This document shows positions 16,097-24,932 of a stretch of DNA of 64,000 bases, in pieces. The stretch is taken from assembly GCA_903918755.1 (NCBI GenBank), contig CAIXFN010000024.1:1-64000 (forward strand), given 5' to 3'. The notes beneath the pieces are model-generated. The model searched no databases and was not told where the DNA came from. It saw only the letters and a program-made list of their open reading frames with translations. Within the stretch, counting starts at the first letter, position 1. Every line of letters begins with the position of its first letter. Made by a program: the position numbers and the translations under genes. The stretch comes from an uncultured Pedosphaera sp. (GTDB lineage Bacteria > Verrucomicrobiota > Verrucomicrobiia > Limisphaerales > Pedosphaeraceae).

Positions 16097-17611
16097 ATGA
16101 AACCAAATCTGCCTTTACTCCTCATCCTGCTGTTTACACTCCCTCATCCCGCGGTTGCCGGTCCCGTAGCGCGGCCCAATATCGTTTTCATCCTGGCGGA
16201 CGATCTGGGCTACGGCGACACCGGACCCTACGGTCAAAAAATTATCCGTACACCCACGCTCGACAAGCTGGCCCGGGAAGGAATGCGGTTTACGCAACAT
16301 TACGCCGGCAGTCCGGTTTGCGCCCCCTCGCGGTGTGTTCTGTTGACAGGGAAGCACGCGGGGCATGCCTTTGTCCGGGACAATCATGAGATCGGCACCT
16401 GGTACTCCTTCCAGGGACAAATGCCCTTGCCCGCCACGGAAACCACCCTGGCCGAACCGCTACGCGAGGCGGGCTATGCCACCGCGGCTTTTGGCAAATG
16501 GGGACTCGGGGGCGTCGGCACTCCCGGCGATCCGCTCCGCCATGGATTTGAGCATTTCTTTGGCTTTAATGACCAACGCCAGGCCCACAATTACTATCCC
16601 CATTACTTGAACGATGACGCCGGCCAGTTGCCCCTGCCGGGCAACACCAACGTCTCGGAAAAGGAAGGCCTTTCGTTGCCCGCCGGGGCGGACCCCGCTA
16701 ATCCCGCGAGCTACACCAATTTCAGTGGCCAACAATATGCGCCTGATCTTTGCAATGAGCGGGCTGTGCAGTTCATCCGCGACCATCGGCAACAACCGTT
16801 CTTCCTCTATTATCCCACCACCGTGCCCCATCTCGCGCTGCAAGTGCCGGAGGATTCCCTGGCCGAATACCGGGGAAAACTGGACGATCATCCCTATCCC
16901 GGTGGCAATGGCTATTTGCCGCACCAGTACCCGCACGCCGCCTATGCCGCCATGATCACGCGGCTCGATCGCGACATCGGCCGGCTGATTCAGGCGGTGC
17001 GCGATGCGGGATTGGAGGAGAACACGATTTTTATTTTCACCTCGGACAATGGCGGTGTCTTTCCCCTGGCCGGGATTGATCCCGCGTACTTCAATTCCAA
17101 CGGCGGTTTGCGGGGCTACAAACAAGACATGTACGAAGGCGGAATCCGCGAACCGCTCATCGTGAGTTGGAAAGGACACATCCCCGCCGGCACCACCGCC
17201 ACCCGGGTGACGGGGTTCGAGGACTGGTTTCCCACGCTCTTGGAATTGGCCGGGTCAACCAACCCTCAGCCCAAGAACCTGGACGGCATCAGCTTTGCCC
17301 CCACCTTGCTGGGACAAACTCAACCGGAACGACCTTTCCTCTATCGCGAGTTTCACGGCGTGGGCGGTCAACAAGCCATCCGGTCCGGTGATTGGAAGCT
17401 GGTCCGCCGGAACTTGCTCGGCACTCGCGCCAAACCCGCCGCGCCCACCACCGAACTCTATGATCTGGCGAATGACCCGGTGGAAGCGAAAAACGTCGCG
17501 GCGGAAAATCCCGCTGTGCTCGCCCGGTTGGAGGCCCTGCTCCGGGAGCAACATCAGCCGTCGCCGGAGTTTCCCATCCCCGCTCTTGATCAACCGCCGG
17601 GTCGGAAATGA
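16097..17611 (+). CDS. Secreted sulfatase, arylsulfatase A-like
   Basis: A 504-residue protein with a signal peptide ('LPLLLILLFTLPHPAVAG'). 'PNIVFILADDLGYGDTGPYG' supplies the N-terminal metal-binding Asp pair. The formylglycine site is Cys75 in 'CAPSRCVLLTGKH', a classic C-x-P-S-R motif requiring FGE maturation. 'FTSDNGG' provides the second metal site. It hydrolyses sulfate esters, probably of sulfated polysaccharides, which fits the glycosidases elsewhere in the window. A DUF1501 gene follows after 77 nt on the same strand, a frequent arrangement in Verrucomicrobiota and Planctomycetota. No FGE gene is seen here. Confidence 0.93.
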   Translation: MKPNLPLLLILLFTLPHPAVAGPVARPNIVFILADDLGYGDTGPYGQKIIRTPTLDKLAREGMRFTQHYAGSPVCAPSRCVLLTGKHAGHAFVRDNHEIGTWYSFQGQMPLPATETTLAEPLREAGYATAAFGKWGLGGVGTPGDPLRHGFEHFFGFNDQRQAHNYYPHYLNDDAGQLPLPGNTNVSEKEGLSLPAGADPANPASYTNFSGQQYAPDLCNERAVQFIRDHRQQPFFLYYPTTVPHLALQVPEDSLAEYRGKLDDHPYPGGNGYLPHQYPHAAYAAMITRLDRDIGRLIQAVRDAGLEENTIFIFTSDNGGVFPLAGIDPAYFNSNGGLRGYKQDMYEGGIREPLIVSWKGHIPAGTTATRVTGFEDWFPTLLELAGSTNPQPKNLDGISFAPTLLGQTQPERPFLYREFHGVGGQQAIRSGDWKLVRRNLLGTRAKPAAPTTELYDLANDPVEAKNVAAENPAVLARLEALLREQHQPSPEFPIPALDQPPGRK

Positions 17612-17688
17612 TGATTGTTTGCGTCCCTTTCGGTTACCGATTTTTCGCGTGCATTGCGACGCGGTGACGGGCAGCATCTGGTTCAGCC

Positions 17689-19143
17689 ATGCAACGCGAA
17701 ATCGATCTGGCCGCTTTTCGTTCCAGCATCAACCGCCGCACCTTTTTGGGCCGGGCGGCGTATGGCTTGGGCGGGTTGGCCCTCGCGGGGCTGCTGAATC
17801 CCGGTCCGGCGCAAGCCGCCGAATCTCCTGCCCCGGGTGGTCGCTGGACCGGGGTCATCCATCCGCCGCATTTTCCAATCCGGGCCAAACGGATCATTCA
17901 TTTGTACATGGCTGGTGGCCCCTCGCACCTGGAGAGTCTGGATTACAAACCGCGCCTGCAGGAGTTGCACGGTAAGCCGTTTCCCGAATCCTTCACCAAG
18001 GGACAGCAACTGGCGCAATTGCAGGGCGCCCAACTCAAGGCGTTCGGGCCGTTTGCCAAATTTCAAAGGTGGGGAAAATCGGGCCAGGAAATTTCCGAAT
18101 TGTTCCCGCACATCGGCGGCATCGCGGATGAACTTTGCATCGTCCGCTCGCTCCACACGGAGCAGATCAATCACGATCCGGCGCATGCCTTCATGAACGC
18201 CGGCTCCCAGATTAAGGGGCGACCCAGCATGGGTTCGTGGCTGCTCTACGGGCTGGGGGCGGAAACCGCCAATCTGCCCGGTTTCGTGGTGCTAACCTCG
18301 GCGGGGAAATCCGGGTTGCAACCCGTCTCCGCCCGCCAATGGTCCAGCGGCTTTCTGCCGACGCGCTTTGAAGGCATCCAGTTTCAGTCCAAGGGCGATG
18401 CCGTTCATTATGTTGGGAATCCCGAAGGCGTGTGTCAGAGCACGCAACGCCAGGTGGTTGAGGAGATCAACCGGCTGAACGGAATGCTGGCCGAGGAGCG
18501 GATCGACCCCGAGATCCAGACCCGGATCACCCAGTTCGAAATGGCTTTCCAGATGCAGTCCTCCGTGCCCGAGTTGACGGACTTCACGCAGGAGCCGCAG
18601 CACATCCTGGATCTTTACGGCGTGAAACATCCCGGCGACGGCAGTTTTGCCTCCAATTGCCTGATGGCGCGCCGGCTTGCGGAGCGCGGCACCCGCTTCA
18701 TCCAGGTCTATCACCGGGCCTGGGATCATCACGGCAACATTGCCAATGACATGCCCGTCAGCGCCCGGGACGTCGATCAGGCCTCCGCCGCACTGGTCAA
18801 GGACCTCAAACAGCGCGGTTTGTTGGACGACACCCTCGTTCTCTGGGGCGGCGAATTCGGTCGCACGCCCATGGGCCAGGGTTCCGGACGCGACCATCAC
18901 ATCCAGGCCTTCTCCGTCTGGATGGCCGGCGGCGGCGTCAAGGGCGGGTTGACGTTTGGGCAAACCGATGAACTGGGCTACCGGTTTGTGGACGATGCCG
19001 AGAAAATGCACGTCCATGACCTGCACGCCACCATGATGTATCTGTGTGGCATTGATCACCTGCGTCTCACCCACCGCTTCCAAGGTCGCGATTTCCGCCT
19101 GACCGATGTGGCCGGCGAAATCCGCCACGGCATCGTCGCCTGA
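17689..19143 (+). CDS. DUF1501 family protein, probable Tat export
   Basis: A 484-residue protein. 'SINRRTFLGRAAYGLGGLALAGLL' at residues ~12-35 is a twin-arginine signal. The body shows the DUF1501 pattern: 'KRIIHLYMAGGPSHLESLDYKP', 'ARRLAERGTRFIQVYHRAWDHHGN', 'VLWGGEFGRTPMGQG' and 'LGYRFVDDAEKMHVHDLHATMMYL'. The fold is related to alkaline phosphatase/sulfatase, but the function is unproven. It normally pairs with a DUF1549/DUF1553 (PSD1) cytochrome protein; that partner is absent here and a sulfatase takes its place. Confidence 0.9.
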   Translation: MQREIDLAAFRSSINRRTFLGRAAYGLGGLALAGLLNPGPAQAAESPAPGGRWTGVIHPPHFPIRAKRIIHLYMAGGPSHLESLDYKPRLQELHGKPFPESFTKGQQLAQLQGAQLKAFGPFAKFQRWGKSGQEISELFPHIGGIADELCIVRSLHTEQINHDPAHAFMNAGSQIKGRPSMGSWLLYGLGAETANLPGFVVLTSAGKSGLQPVSARQWSSGFLPTRFEGIQFQSKGDAVHYVGNPEGVCQSTQRQVVEEINRLNGMLAEERIDPEIQTRITQFEMAFQMQSSVPELTDFTQEPQHILDLYGVKHPGDGSFASNCLMARRLAERGTRFIQVYHRAWDHHGNIANDMPVSARDVDQASAALVKDLKQRGLLDDTLVLWGGEFGRTPMGQGSGRDHHIQAFSVWMAGGGVKGGLTFGQTDELGYRFVDDAEKMHVHDLHATMMYLCGIDHLRLTHRFQGRDFRLTDVAGEIRHGIVA

Positions 19144-19334
19144 TCGGCCGTCTCCCCGGCTCGGAGTCCCGCCTTTCCTGGCCTGCGACCTGTCCGGCGA
19201 AGCCTGGGCGAAAACGGAAGCTTCCGAGCGAAGCACGGCAGGCGGCCGGGGCCTCCGGCAACACCCCTGCCTGCGCTTTCGCCAACGCAACCTCCTTTCC
19301 AAACGGCATTCCCCATACCCCGGGAGTATTTCCG

Positions 19335-19389
19335 CACGACAATCGTCTAATAAAGCACCCGTTGTCGTGTCGTTATCGGTGTGACACGA
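19335..19389. promoter_or_regulatory. Interlocked inverted repeats upstream of the first ECF sigma gene
   Basis: Two inverted repeats sit within 75 nt of the sigma start: CACGACAA (19335-19342) with TTGTCGTG (19362-19369), and TCGTGTC (19365-19371) with GACACGA (19383-19389). All arms share a CGTG/CACG core, as in an operator or alternative RNA folds. The surrounding 263-bp gap has no gene. Confidence 0.35.
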
Positions 19390-19406
19390 TGTTCTGATCA
19401 CCGGGC

Positions 19407-19958
19407 ATGGCTGTAATGCGACCAACTGAAGTAAGCGAGCCGCCGGAGTGGGAGTCGATCGAGGAGCTGTTTGCGGCTCTGGAATCCCCCCTGCTCGCGT
19501 ATGCGTATCGCCTGGTCGGGTCGGCCGGTGTGGCGGAGGACATGGTGCAGGAAGCATTCATGAAACTGCAGGCTCAATTCGAACAGGTCCAGCAACCCCG
19601 CCGGTGGTTGTATCGCACCATCCATAACCAGTCGCTCAATCATTTGCGGCAGGCGGGCAAGATTGTGCCGCTGATCCTGCCGGGCGAAGAAGGTGGCGCG
19701 GCCGCGGAAACGGCGGATGCCGGACCGCTCCCGGATGAACTGCTCGCCCGCTGGGAAGGCATTGACCTCGTGCGGTTGAGTGTGGCGAATTTGGATGAAC
19801 GCGAGCGGGAATTGATTCGCTTGAAGTTTCATGAAGAGCTCTCCTACCAGGAAATCAGCGCCCGGACGGGCTTGAAGGTCGGTCATGTGGGGTACCTGCT
19901 GCATCACGCGCTCAAGGAAATCGGCCAGGAACTGGCCAGAAACGGAGTGGTGTCATGA
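19407..19958 (+). CDS. ECF-type RNA polymerase sigma factor
   Basis: A 183-residue protein. Region 2 reads 'LLAYAYRLVGSAGVAEDMVQEAFMKL' with 'PRRWLYRTIHNQSLNHLRQ' following. Region 4 reads 'RERELIRLKFHEELSYQEISARTGL' with a helix-turn-helix end. The stop overlaps the next start in an ATGA (19955-19958), so it is translationally coupled to a large protein with an anti-sigma-like N-terminus. It likely directs transcription of this operon and other envelope genes when released. Confidence 0.92.
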   Translation: MAVMRPTEVSEPPEWESIEELFAALESPLLAYAYRLVGSAGVAEDMVQEAFMKLQAQFEQVQQPRRWLYRTIHNQSLNHLRQAGKIVPLILPGEEGGAAAETADAGPLPDELLARWEGIDLVRLSVANLDERERELIRLKFHEELSYQEISARTGLKVGHVGYLLHHALKEIGQELARNGVVS

Positions 19959-22900
19959 ATTGGAATTTCGAAGAACCCCTGGATCCCCAAGTCGAATCGG
20001 AGGCCCGGCTCACGGCGCTCTTGTTGGGCGCCTTGCCCGCAGCCGAAGCGGCGGAACTCCGGGCGCAGATCGCGGCGGACCCGCAACTGGCGGCGCTTTA
20101 TGAGCGGCTCCAACGCACCGTGGACCTCCTCCGGCAGGCCGCCGTGGGCAGCGGGCCCGAATCCGGCACCGTCGAACCTCCGCCGCGCCGCCTGAGTGAA
20201 AGCCGCCGGCAGGAATTGCTGGCCCGGTTCAAAACGGTGGCCCCGCAGGAATTTGTCGTTCCCCATAAGCGCGAAATGGCCTGGTACCTGCCGATGGGCA
20301 TCGCCGCCGCGTTGGTCGGCCTGATCGGTTGGTTATTCCTGGCCCCCCGGTTGGCGTATTCGCGCAAGTTGGCCATGTTCTCCGGCCGAAATCGGGGGGA
20401 CCAATATTATGGGGAGGCGACCGCGACTCAAGCGTCGGAGAACCGCAGGTATCGGGGCTACTTCACGAATGCCGTTGTCACGAACGGGGAAGCGCCCACC
20501 CGGCCTGAATTGGCCGTCAAGGAAGAGCTGGCTCAGCCAATTGCGCCGGTTGACGAGAAACCCGTGGCGCTTTCGCTGGACCGAGTGGATACCAAACCTG
20601 AAACGGTCAAGCATTACAAAAGTCTGCGCCGCGATCCCGCCGCCGTGGCGCAACGGGAGAGCGAAATTGAGGAGCTGGGTCGCTTGCAGCCGAAACTTGC
20701 CAAGGCCAAACCGGCGATAACTCCCTCCACCCCACTCGCTGAACTGCCGGCCCTCCACACGACGATTGCCCTGCCGGAAGGGGAAGCCCTCGCCGCTGGC
20801 GTGCCTCCCATCACCCCCGCTCCGGGCGCTCCCTCCGCCGCGGCGATGGCGTGGAAGGACGGGGCTGATAATCGGGCGAACTTTGGCGTGGAAGTGGCTA
20901 ACGGCTCGCTGGCCGCCATCAACCTGGGACAAACCGTCAATCAGCCCGCAGCGACACCAACTTCCGGAGTTGCCCCCGAACCGGTCATTGATCCCTCCAC
21001 CGGTTTGCCGATGCCGGCCAATGCCGAAGCCCAAAATGGTGAGACGCACTCCTTTTTCCGGGCGTTGGGCACCAGCAAGCTAGCGGCCGTTGATGAAGGT
21101 GGAGCGAAGGCGGGGAAGGACCTCGCGTTAACGCCACCCACCCCGACACTTTCCGCCCCAGCCTTCAGTCCCAGTTCGGAGGGGCAGCAGGGAGTCACAG
21201 CTCCGGCGGATTCGATGGCCCGCTATGGCCGCACCGTCGGTGGTTTCGGGGGCGGGGGCGGAGGTGGGCGAGGCGGAAGCGCCGGTGGTGGTGGCGGAGC
21301 TGGCGGTGGCGGTGGCGGTGGCGGTGGCGGAGCTGGCGGTGGCGGATTTGCTGGCGGCCAGCCGGCTCCGGCACCCGCAGCGGTAGCCGCGCCCGTTCCC
21401 CTGTCGCCGCCGCCCGCCGCCGTTCCCCTCTACGCGACTCCGGCCCGGTCCCCCATTGTCAACTCGGGCACCGTGACTGCCGAAGGGCTCAAGTCCGACG
21501 AGAAACTCGCGGAAGTGGCACAGCGCTCCCGGGCGAAGGTAGAGGATTTTGTCAAAGCCACGCCTTCCGGTCCGGGAACGCCAGTGACTGCGTCGGACTC
21601 AATTTTGATCGCGGGCCTGCGCGCCGACACAGGCCGCTTGGGTGGCAACTCAGTCACGCGGGGCGATATTCCTCAAGTAGCAGCGGTCGGCGGGTTAGCG
21701 CAGCCGGTTGGAGAGGACAAAAAAGTCGCGCTGGGTGATTCACCCCGATTGGGAGTTCTCTTCGATGACGCCTCCGCACGTCAGGTGGACGATGGCAAGC
21801 AAGGGCAGTCGCTGGATCGCAATCGGGCGGTGCGGCAGGATCAAACTGCTGATCGCGCCCCCTATGCGCTTACAGGAACTTTGAGGGGTTTTTACGATGA
21901 ACAAGCGGAGAATGCAGCAAAAGGTGGTGTTGCCTTGGGTGGTTCGCAGGGTGGTCGTGCGGGAGCCCCCACGTCGTCGGATCTTCAATTGGGCAAGAGT
22001 GCCAACGGGCCGGCCGCAGGCCAGCTAACCGCCGGGTTCCGTTTTCAAACGGGAGAGAAGCGGGAGGAATCGGCGCCCGTAAATCCTAATTGGTCCTATC
22101 AACCGCCCGGCGGTGGGCGCTACGAGTTGTCGGCCTCAAGTTTTGATCAGGCTGAACGCGAACAAAATTCGACCTTGAAGCCAAACATGGCGGACCGCGA
22201 GCAACAAGTTCACCAGTTCGGCTTCGCGGCTCCGCTCAATGAGAAACTGCCCGCGGTTGATAACCTGACCTCCGCTGGTGAACTGAAAGAAGTCGACAAG
22301 ATCCACGAAGCAATACTGCAGCAGAATGAGAGGTTCCTGGCGGCGGTAAAAAACAGAACCCCTGAACAAGTTAGAATAGAAGAAGCCTGGGAGGTCGTCC
22401 CTACACCGGAACACAAAGCGCTCACGCAATCGCTGAGTGCCTCCGCAGATAAGAGTTCTCCGGAAACTGAGGGACTAGCCAAAGCAAAGTCCACGGCAAC
22501 CCGCAAGCCCGCCGCTGGCCGGGCGTTGTCGAGAACGGCCGCTGCCACTGCGGACAAACTGGACGTTGCTTCAGATGCTCGTGGTACTTCCGATTTCTTT
22601 GCGCTGGCCGATAAGCCGGCGCCGGACAATGCGGAACGGCCGGCTCGGCGCTCGTATCTGGCCCCCATTGCCCTACCCAACCAGGCGGCCGGTTCGGCCA
22701 ACGTTTCTGATTTCGACCGGGCCTTGAACCAAAGCGAGAACAACCCTGCTGACCGCAGCTCCAAACGTGCTGGAGATTTGAGCCTCACCCTTCTTTCACC
22801 CCCGGGAAGCCGGGTCCTCCTTGCTGAAAATCGCGATTCTGGCCAAAAAATCGCGGGATTAAAGTCGCAACTGGAAGCCAAAAAAACCCCGCCTGGCGAA

Positions 22901-24385
22901 CCGGCGGCGGTCAGCGCTGCAAGTGCCAATAAACAGCCAACCTCCGTGGATCAGTCGAAGCTTGAAGGGCTAGAGCGGCAAAAAGTGCGCGCACTTACCG
23001 AAGAACCTGCGCCCGTTCCCACCAAGCCCGCCGCCAAGCCCGCTGGCGAACCGCAACCCGAAGTTCGGACCCAGGACAACCCGTTCTCGACCTTTTCCCT
23101 GAACGTCTCGGATGTCTCCTTCAAGCTGGCGGGCGCCAGCCTCGAGAAGGGCCAAATGCCCGAGCCGGCCACCGTGCGCAGCGAGGAATTCATTAATGCG
23201 TTTGATTACCGCGATCCCGCGCCTTCCCCGGGTGCGCCGCTCGCCTTCGCCTCGGAACGCGCCCGGTATCCGTTTGCCCAGAATCGCGATCTGCTGCGCT
23301 TCGCGGTGAAGACCGCCGCCCAAGGCCGCGAAGCGGGACGTCCGTTGAACCTCGTCCTGCTGCTGGACAACTCCGGTTCCATGGAGCGCGCGGACCGCGT
23401 GGAAATCATTCATGAAGCCTTGCGCGTGCTCGCCGCCCAGTTGCACCCGCAGGACACCTTCAGCGTGGTCACCTTTGCGCGCACCGCCCGGTTGTGGGTG
23501 GACGGTGTGCCGGGCGATCAGGCCGCCGGCACGGTGGAGGCGGTGGGTAGTCTCACCCCCCAGGGCGGCACCAATCTGGAAGAGGCTATGAACCTGGCCT
23601 ATGCCACCGCCGCCCGGCACTACGCCACCAACGGGGTCAACCGCGTGGTGTTGCTGACGGACGGCGCCGCCAACCTGGGCAATGTGGAACCGACCGCCCT
23701 CAAGCAAAAAGTGGAGGCGCAACGCAAACAGGGCATCGCCCTGGATTGCTTCGGCATTGGCTGGGAAGGCTATAATGACGACCTGCTCGAAGTTTTGTCC
23801 CGCAATGGCGACGGCCGTTACGGTTTTATCAACACCCCCGAGGAAGCGGCCAACGGCTTTGCGGCCCAATTGGCCGGCGCTCTCCATGTTGCCGCGTCCG
23901 ATGTCAAAGTGCAGATCGAATTCAACCCGAAGCGGGTGACGGCCTACCGGCAAATCGGTTACGCCAAACACCAACTCACCAAGGAACAGTTTCGTGACAA
24001 CACGGTGGATGCCGCCGAAATCGGGGCGGCGGAATCGGGCAACGCTCTGTATACAGTGGAAGTCAATCCGCAAGGCGAAGGGCCGCTGGCCACCGTGCGG
24101 GTACGCTACAAAATCCCGGGAACCACGGAATATCCCGAACACGCGTATGAGATTCCCTTCAACGGCAACGCGGTGGCTCTCGAACAGGCCAGCCCCGCCA
24201 TGCGTCTGGCCGCCACCGCCAGCGCGTTTTCCGAATGGCTGGTCAGCAGCCCGTACGCCACCGAGGTCACGCCCGACCGCCTCCTGCAGACCCTCTCCGG
24301 CGTTCCCGAAGTCTGCGGCGCGGACGCCCGGCCGCGAAAACTCGAATGGATGATTCGGCAGGCCAAAAGCATTTCTGGAAAATAA
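19955..24385 (+). CDS. Giant anti-sigma-like transmembrane protein with C-terminal VWA (YfbK-type) domain
   Basis: A 1476-residue protein. Residues 1-105 are a soluble acidic-to-basic helical domain in the anti-sigma position ('LTALLLGALPAAEAAELRAQIAADP'), without a zinc motif. A single membrane segment spans ~109-131 ('YLPMGIAAALVGLIGWLFLA'). Then ~950 residues of low-complexity, Pro/Ala/Gly/Lys-rich sequence follow, including a glycine run at ~428-467. Near residue 1045 a YfbK-type N-terminal motif appears ('FSTFSLNVSDVSFKLA'), then a VWA domain with metal-ion site Asp1138-N-S-G-S-M and 'TDGAANLGN', and a YfbK C-terminal region. It probably keeps the sigma factor inactive while its extracytoplasmic VWA domain senses a ligand or protein partner. 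Coupling by ATGA overlap supports the pairing. Confidence 0.85.
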   Translation: MNWNFEEPLDPQVESEARLTALLLGALPAAEAAELRAQIAADPQLAALYERLQRTVDLLRQAAVGSGPESGTVEPPPRRLSESRRQELLARFKTVAPQEFVVPHKREMAWYLPMGIAAALVGLIGWLFLAPRLAYSRKLAMFSGRNRGDQYYGEATATQASENRRYRGYFTNAVVTNGEAPTRPELAVKEELAQPIAPVDEKPVALSLDRVDTKPETVKHYKSLRRDPAAVAQRESEIEELGRLQPKLAKAKPAITPSTPLAELPALHTTIALPEGEALAAGVPPITPAPGAPSAAAMAWKDGADNRANFGVEVANGSLAAINLGQTVNQPAATPTSGVAPEPVIDPSTGLPMPANAEAQNGETHSFFRALGTSKLAAVDEGGAKAGKDLALTPPTPTLSAPAFSPSSEGQQGVTAPADSMARYGRTVGGFGGGGGGGRGGSAGGGGGAGGGGGGGGGGAGGGGFAGGQPAPAPAAVAAPVPLSPPPAAVPLYATPARSPIVNSGTVTAEGLKSDEKLAEVAQRSRAKVEDFVKATPSGPGTPVTASDSILIAGLRADTGRLGGNSVTRGDIPQVAAVGGLAQPVGEDKKVALGDSPRLGVLFDDASARQVDDGKQGQSLDRNRAVRQDQTADRAPYALTGTLRGFYDEQAENAAKGGVALGGSQGGRAGAPTSSDLQLGKSANGPAAGQLTAGFRFQTGEKREESAPVNPNWSYQPPGGGRYELSASSFDQAEREQNSTLKPNMADREQQVHQFGFAAPLNEKLPAVDNLTSAGELKEVDKIHEAILQQNERFLAAVKNRTPEQVRIEEAWEVVPTPEHKALTQSLSASADKSSPETEGLAKAKSTATRKPAAGRALSRTAAATADKLDVASDARGTSDFFALADKPAPDNAERPARRSYLAPIALPNQAAGSANVSDFDRALNQSENNPADRSSKRAGDLSLTLLSPPGSRVLLAENRDSGQKIAGLKSQLEAKKTPPGEPAAVSAASANKQPTSVDQSKLEGLERQKVRALTEEPAPVPTKPAAKPAGEPQPEVRTQDNPFSTFSLNVSDVSFKLAGASLEKGQMPEPATVRSEEFINAFDYRDPAPSPGAPLAFASERARYPFAQNRDLLRFAVKTAAQGREAGRPLNLVLLLDNSGSMERADRVEIIHEALRVLAAQLHPQDTFSVVTFARTARLWVDGVPGDQAAGTVEAVGSLTPQGGTNLEEAMNLAYATAARHYATNGVNRVVLLTDGAANLGNVEPTALKQKVEAQRKQGIALDCFGIGWEGYNDDLLEVLSRNGDGRYGFINTPEEAANGFAAQLAGALHVAASDVKVQIEFNPKRVTAYRQIGYAKHQLTKEQFRDNTVDAAEIGAAESGNALYTVEVNPQGEGPLATVRVRYKIPGTTEYPEHAYEIPFNGNAVALEQASPAMRLAATASAFSEWLVSSPYATEVTPDRLLQTLSGVPEVCGADARPRKLEWMIRQAKSISGK
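21240..21358 (+). repeat. GGCGGT-type tandem repeat encoding a polyglycine linker
   Basis: An impure tandem array of GGCGGT/GGCGGA units inside the VWA gene encodes about 35 nearly uninterrupted glycines with occasional Ala/Arg/Ser. Slippage in such an array can change linker length in steps of two codons without breaking the frame. Confidence 0.7.
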
Positions 24386-24394
24386 ATTGTTGCT

Positions 24395-24907
24395 ATGAAA
24401 CTTGCCTTCGCTCTCTGCTGCCTCCTCACCGCTGTGGTGCTGCCCGGGTCGCCATCTCTGGCCGGGGACGCGCCTCTTGCGGCCACCGACCGGCCAGCCC
24501 GGATCCGCCCCGTCGAATGGAACCGGACCATCCCCATCCAAATGGAATCCACGGGCGTTGCTGTCGACGGCACGCTGCGTCACCTGGTTCATTTGGGTTC
24601 CATTCATTTCGAACTGGATCCCGCGAGCCACCGACTCACGGCTACCGTGCAGGCGGGTCTCACCTGTTCGGACAATGTGGAACATGAGATTAGCGCCGCG
24701 GTGCTGGATGAGAACGGCGAATTGTTGGGCACCGCGCGGATCACCTGCCGCGTCGAGACCCTGATCCTCGGCCGGGTCGTGACGACGTCCCGCAAACTCG
24801 AACTGGATTTCGGCACCTCCCTGGACTATCCCCGCGTCACCCGCTTTGCCCTCAGCGTCAACAAAGCCCGGATCGTCAACCCGCCGACTACCGCGGGAAA
24901 CAAATAG
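24395..24907 (+). CDS. Small secreted protein of unknown function
   Basis: A 170-residue protein starting 9 nt after the VWA gene. It has a signal peptide ('FALCCLLTAVVLPGSPSLAG'), then a compact beta-rich domain with alternating hydrophobics ('LRHLVHLGSIHFELDPASHR', 'LTATVQAGLTCSDNVEHEIS', 'KLELDFGTSLDYPRVTRFAL'). Two cysteines in the mature part could form a disulfide. I do not recognise the family. Its place between the VWA protein and the giant duplicated protein suggests an extracytoplasmic component of the same system. Confidence 0.75.
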   Translation: MKLAFALCCLLTAVVLPGSPSLAGDAPLAATDRPARIRPVEWNRTIPIQMESTGVAVDGTLRHLVHLGSIHFELDPASHRLTATVQAGLTCSDNVEHEISAAVLDENGELLGTARITCRVETLILGRVVTTSRKLELDFGTSLDYPRVTRFALSVNKARIVNPPTTAGNK

Positions 24908-24932
24908 CCGCACCAACCGCTTTCTCCCCCAC

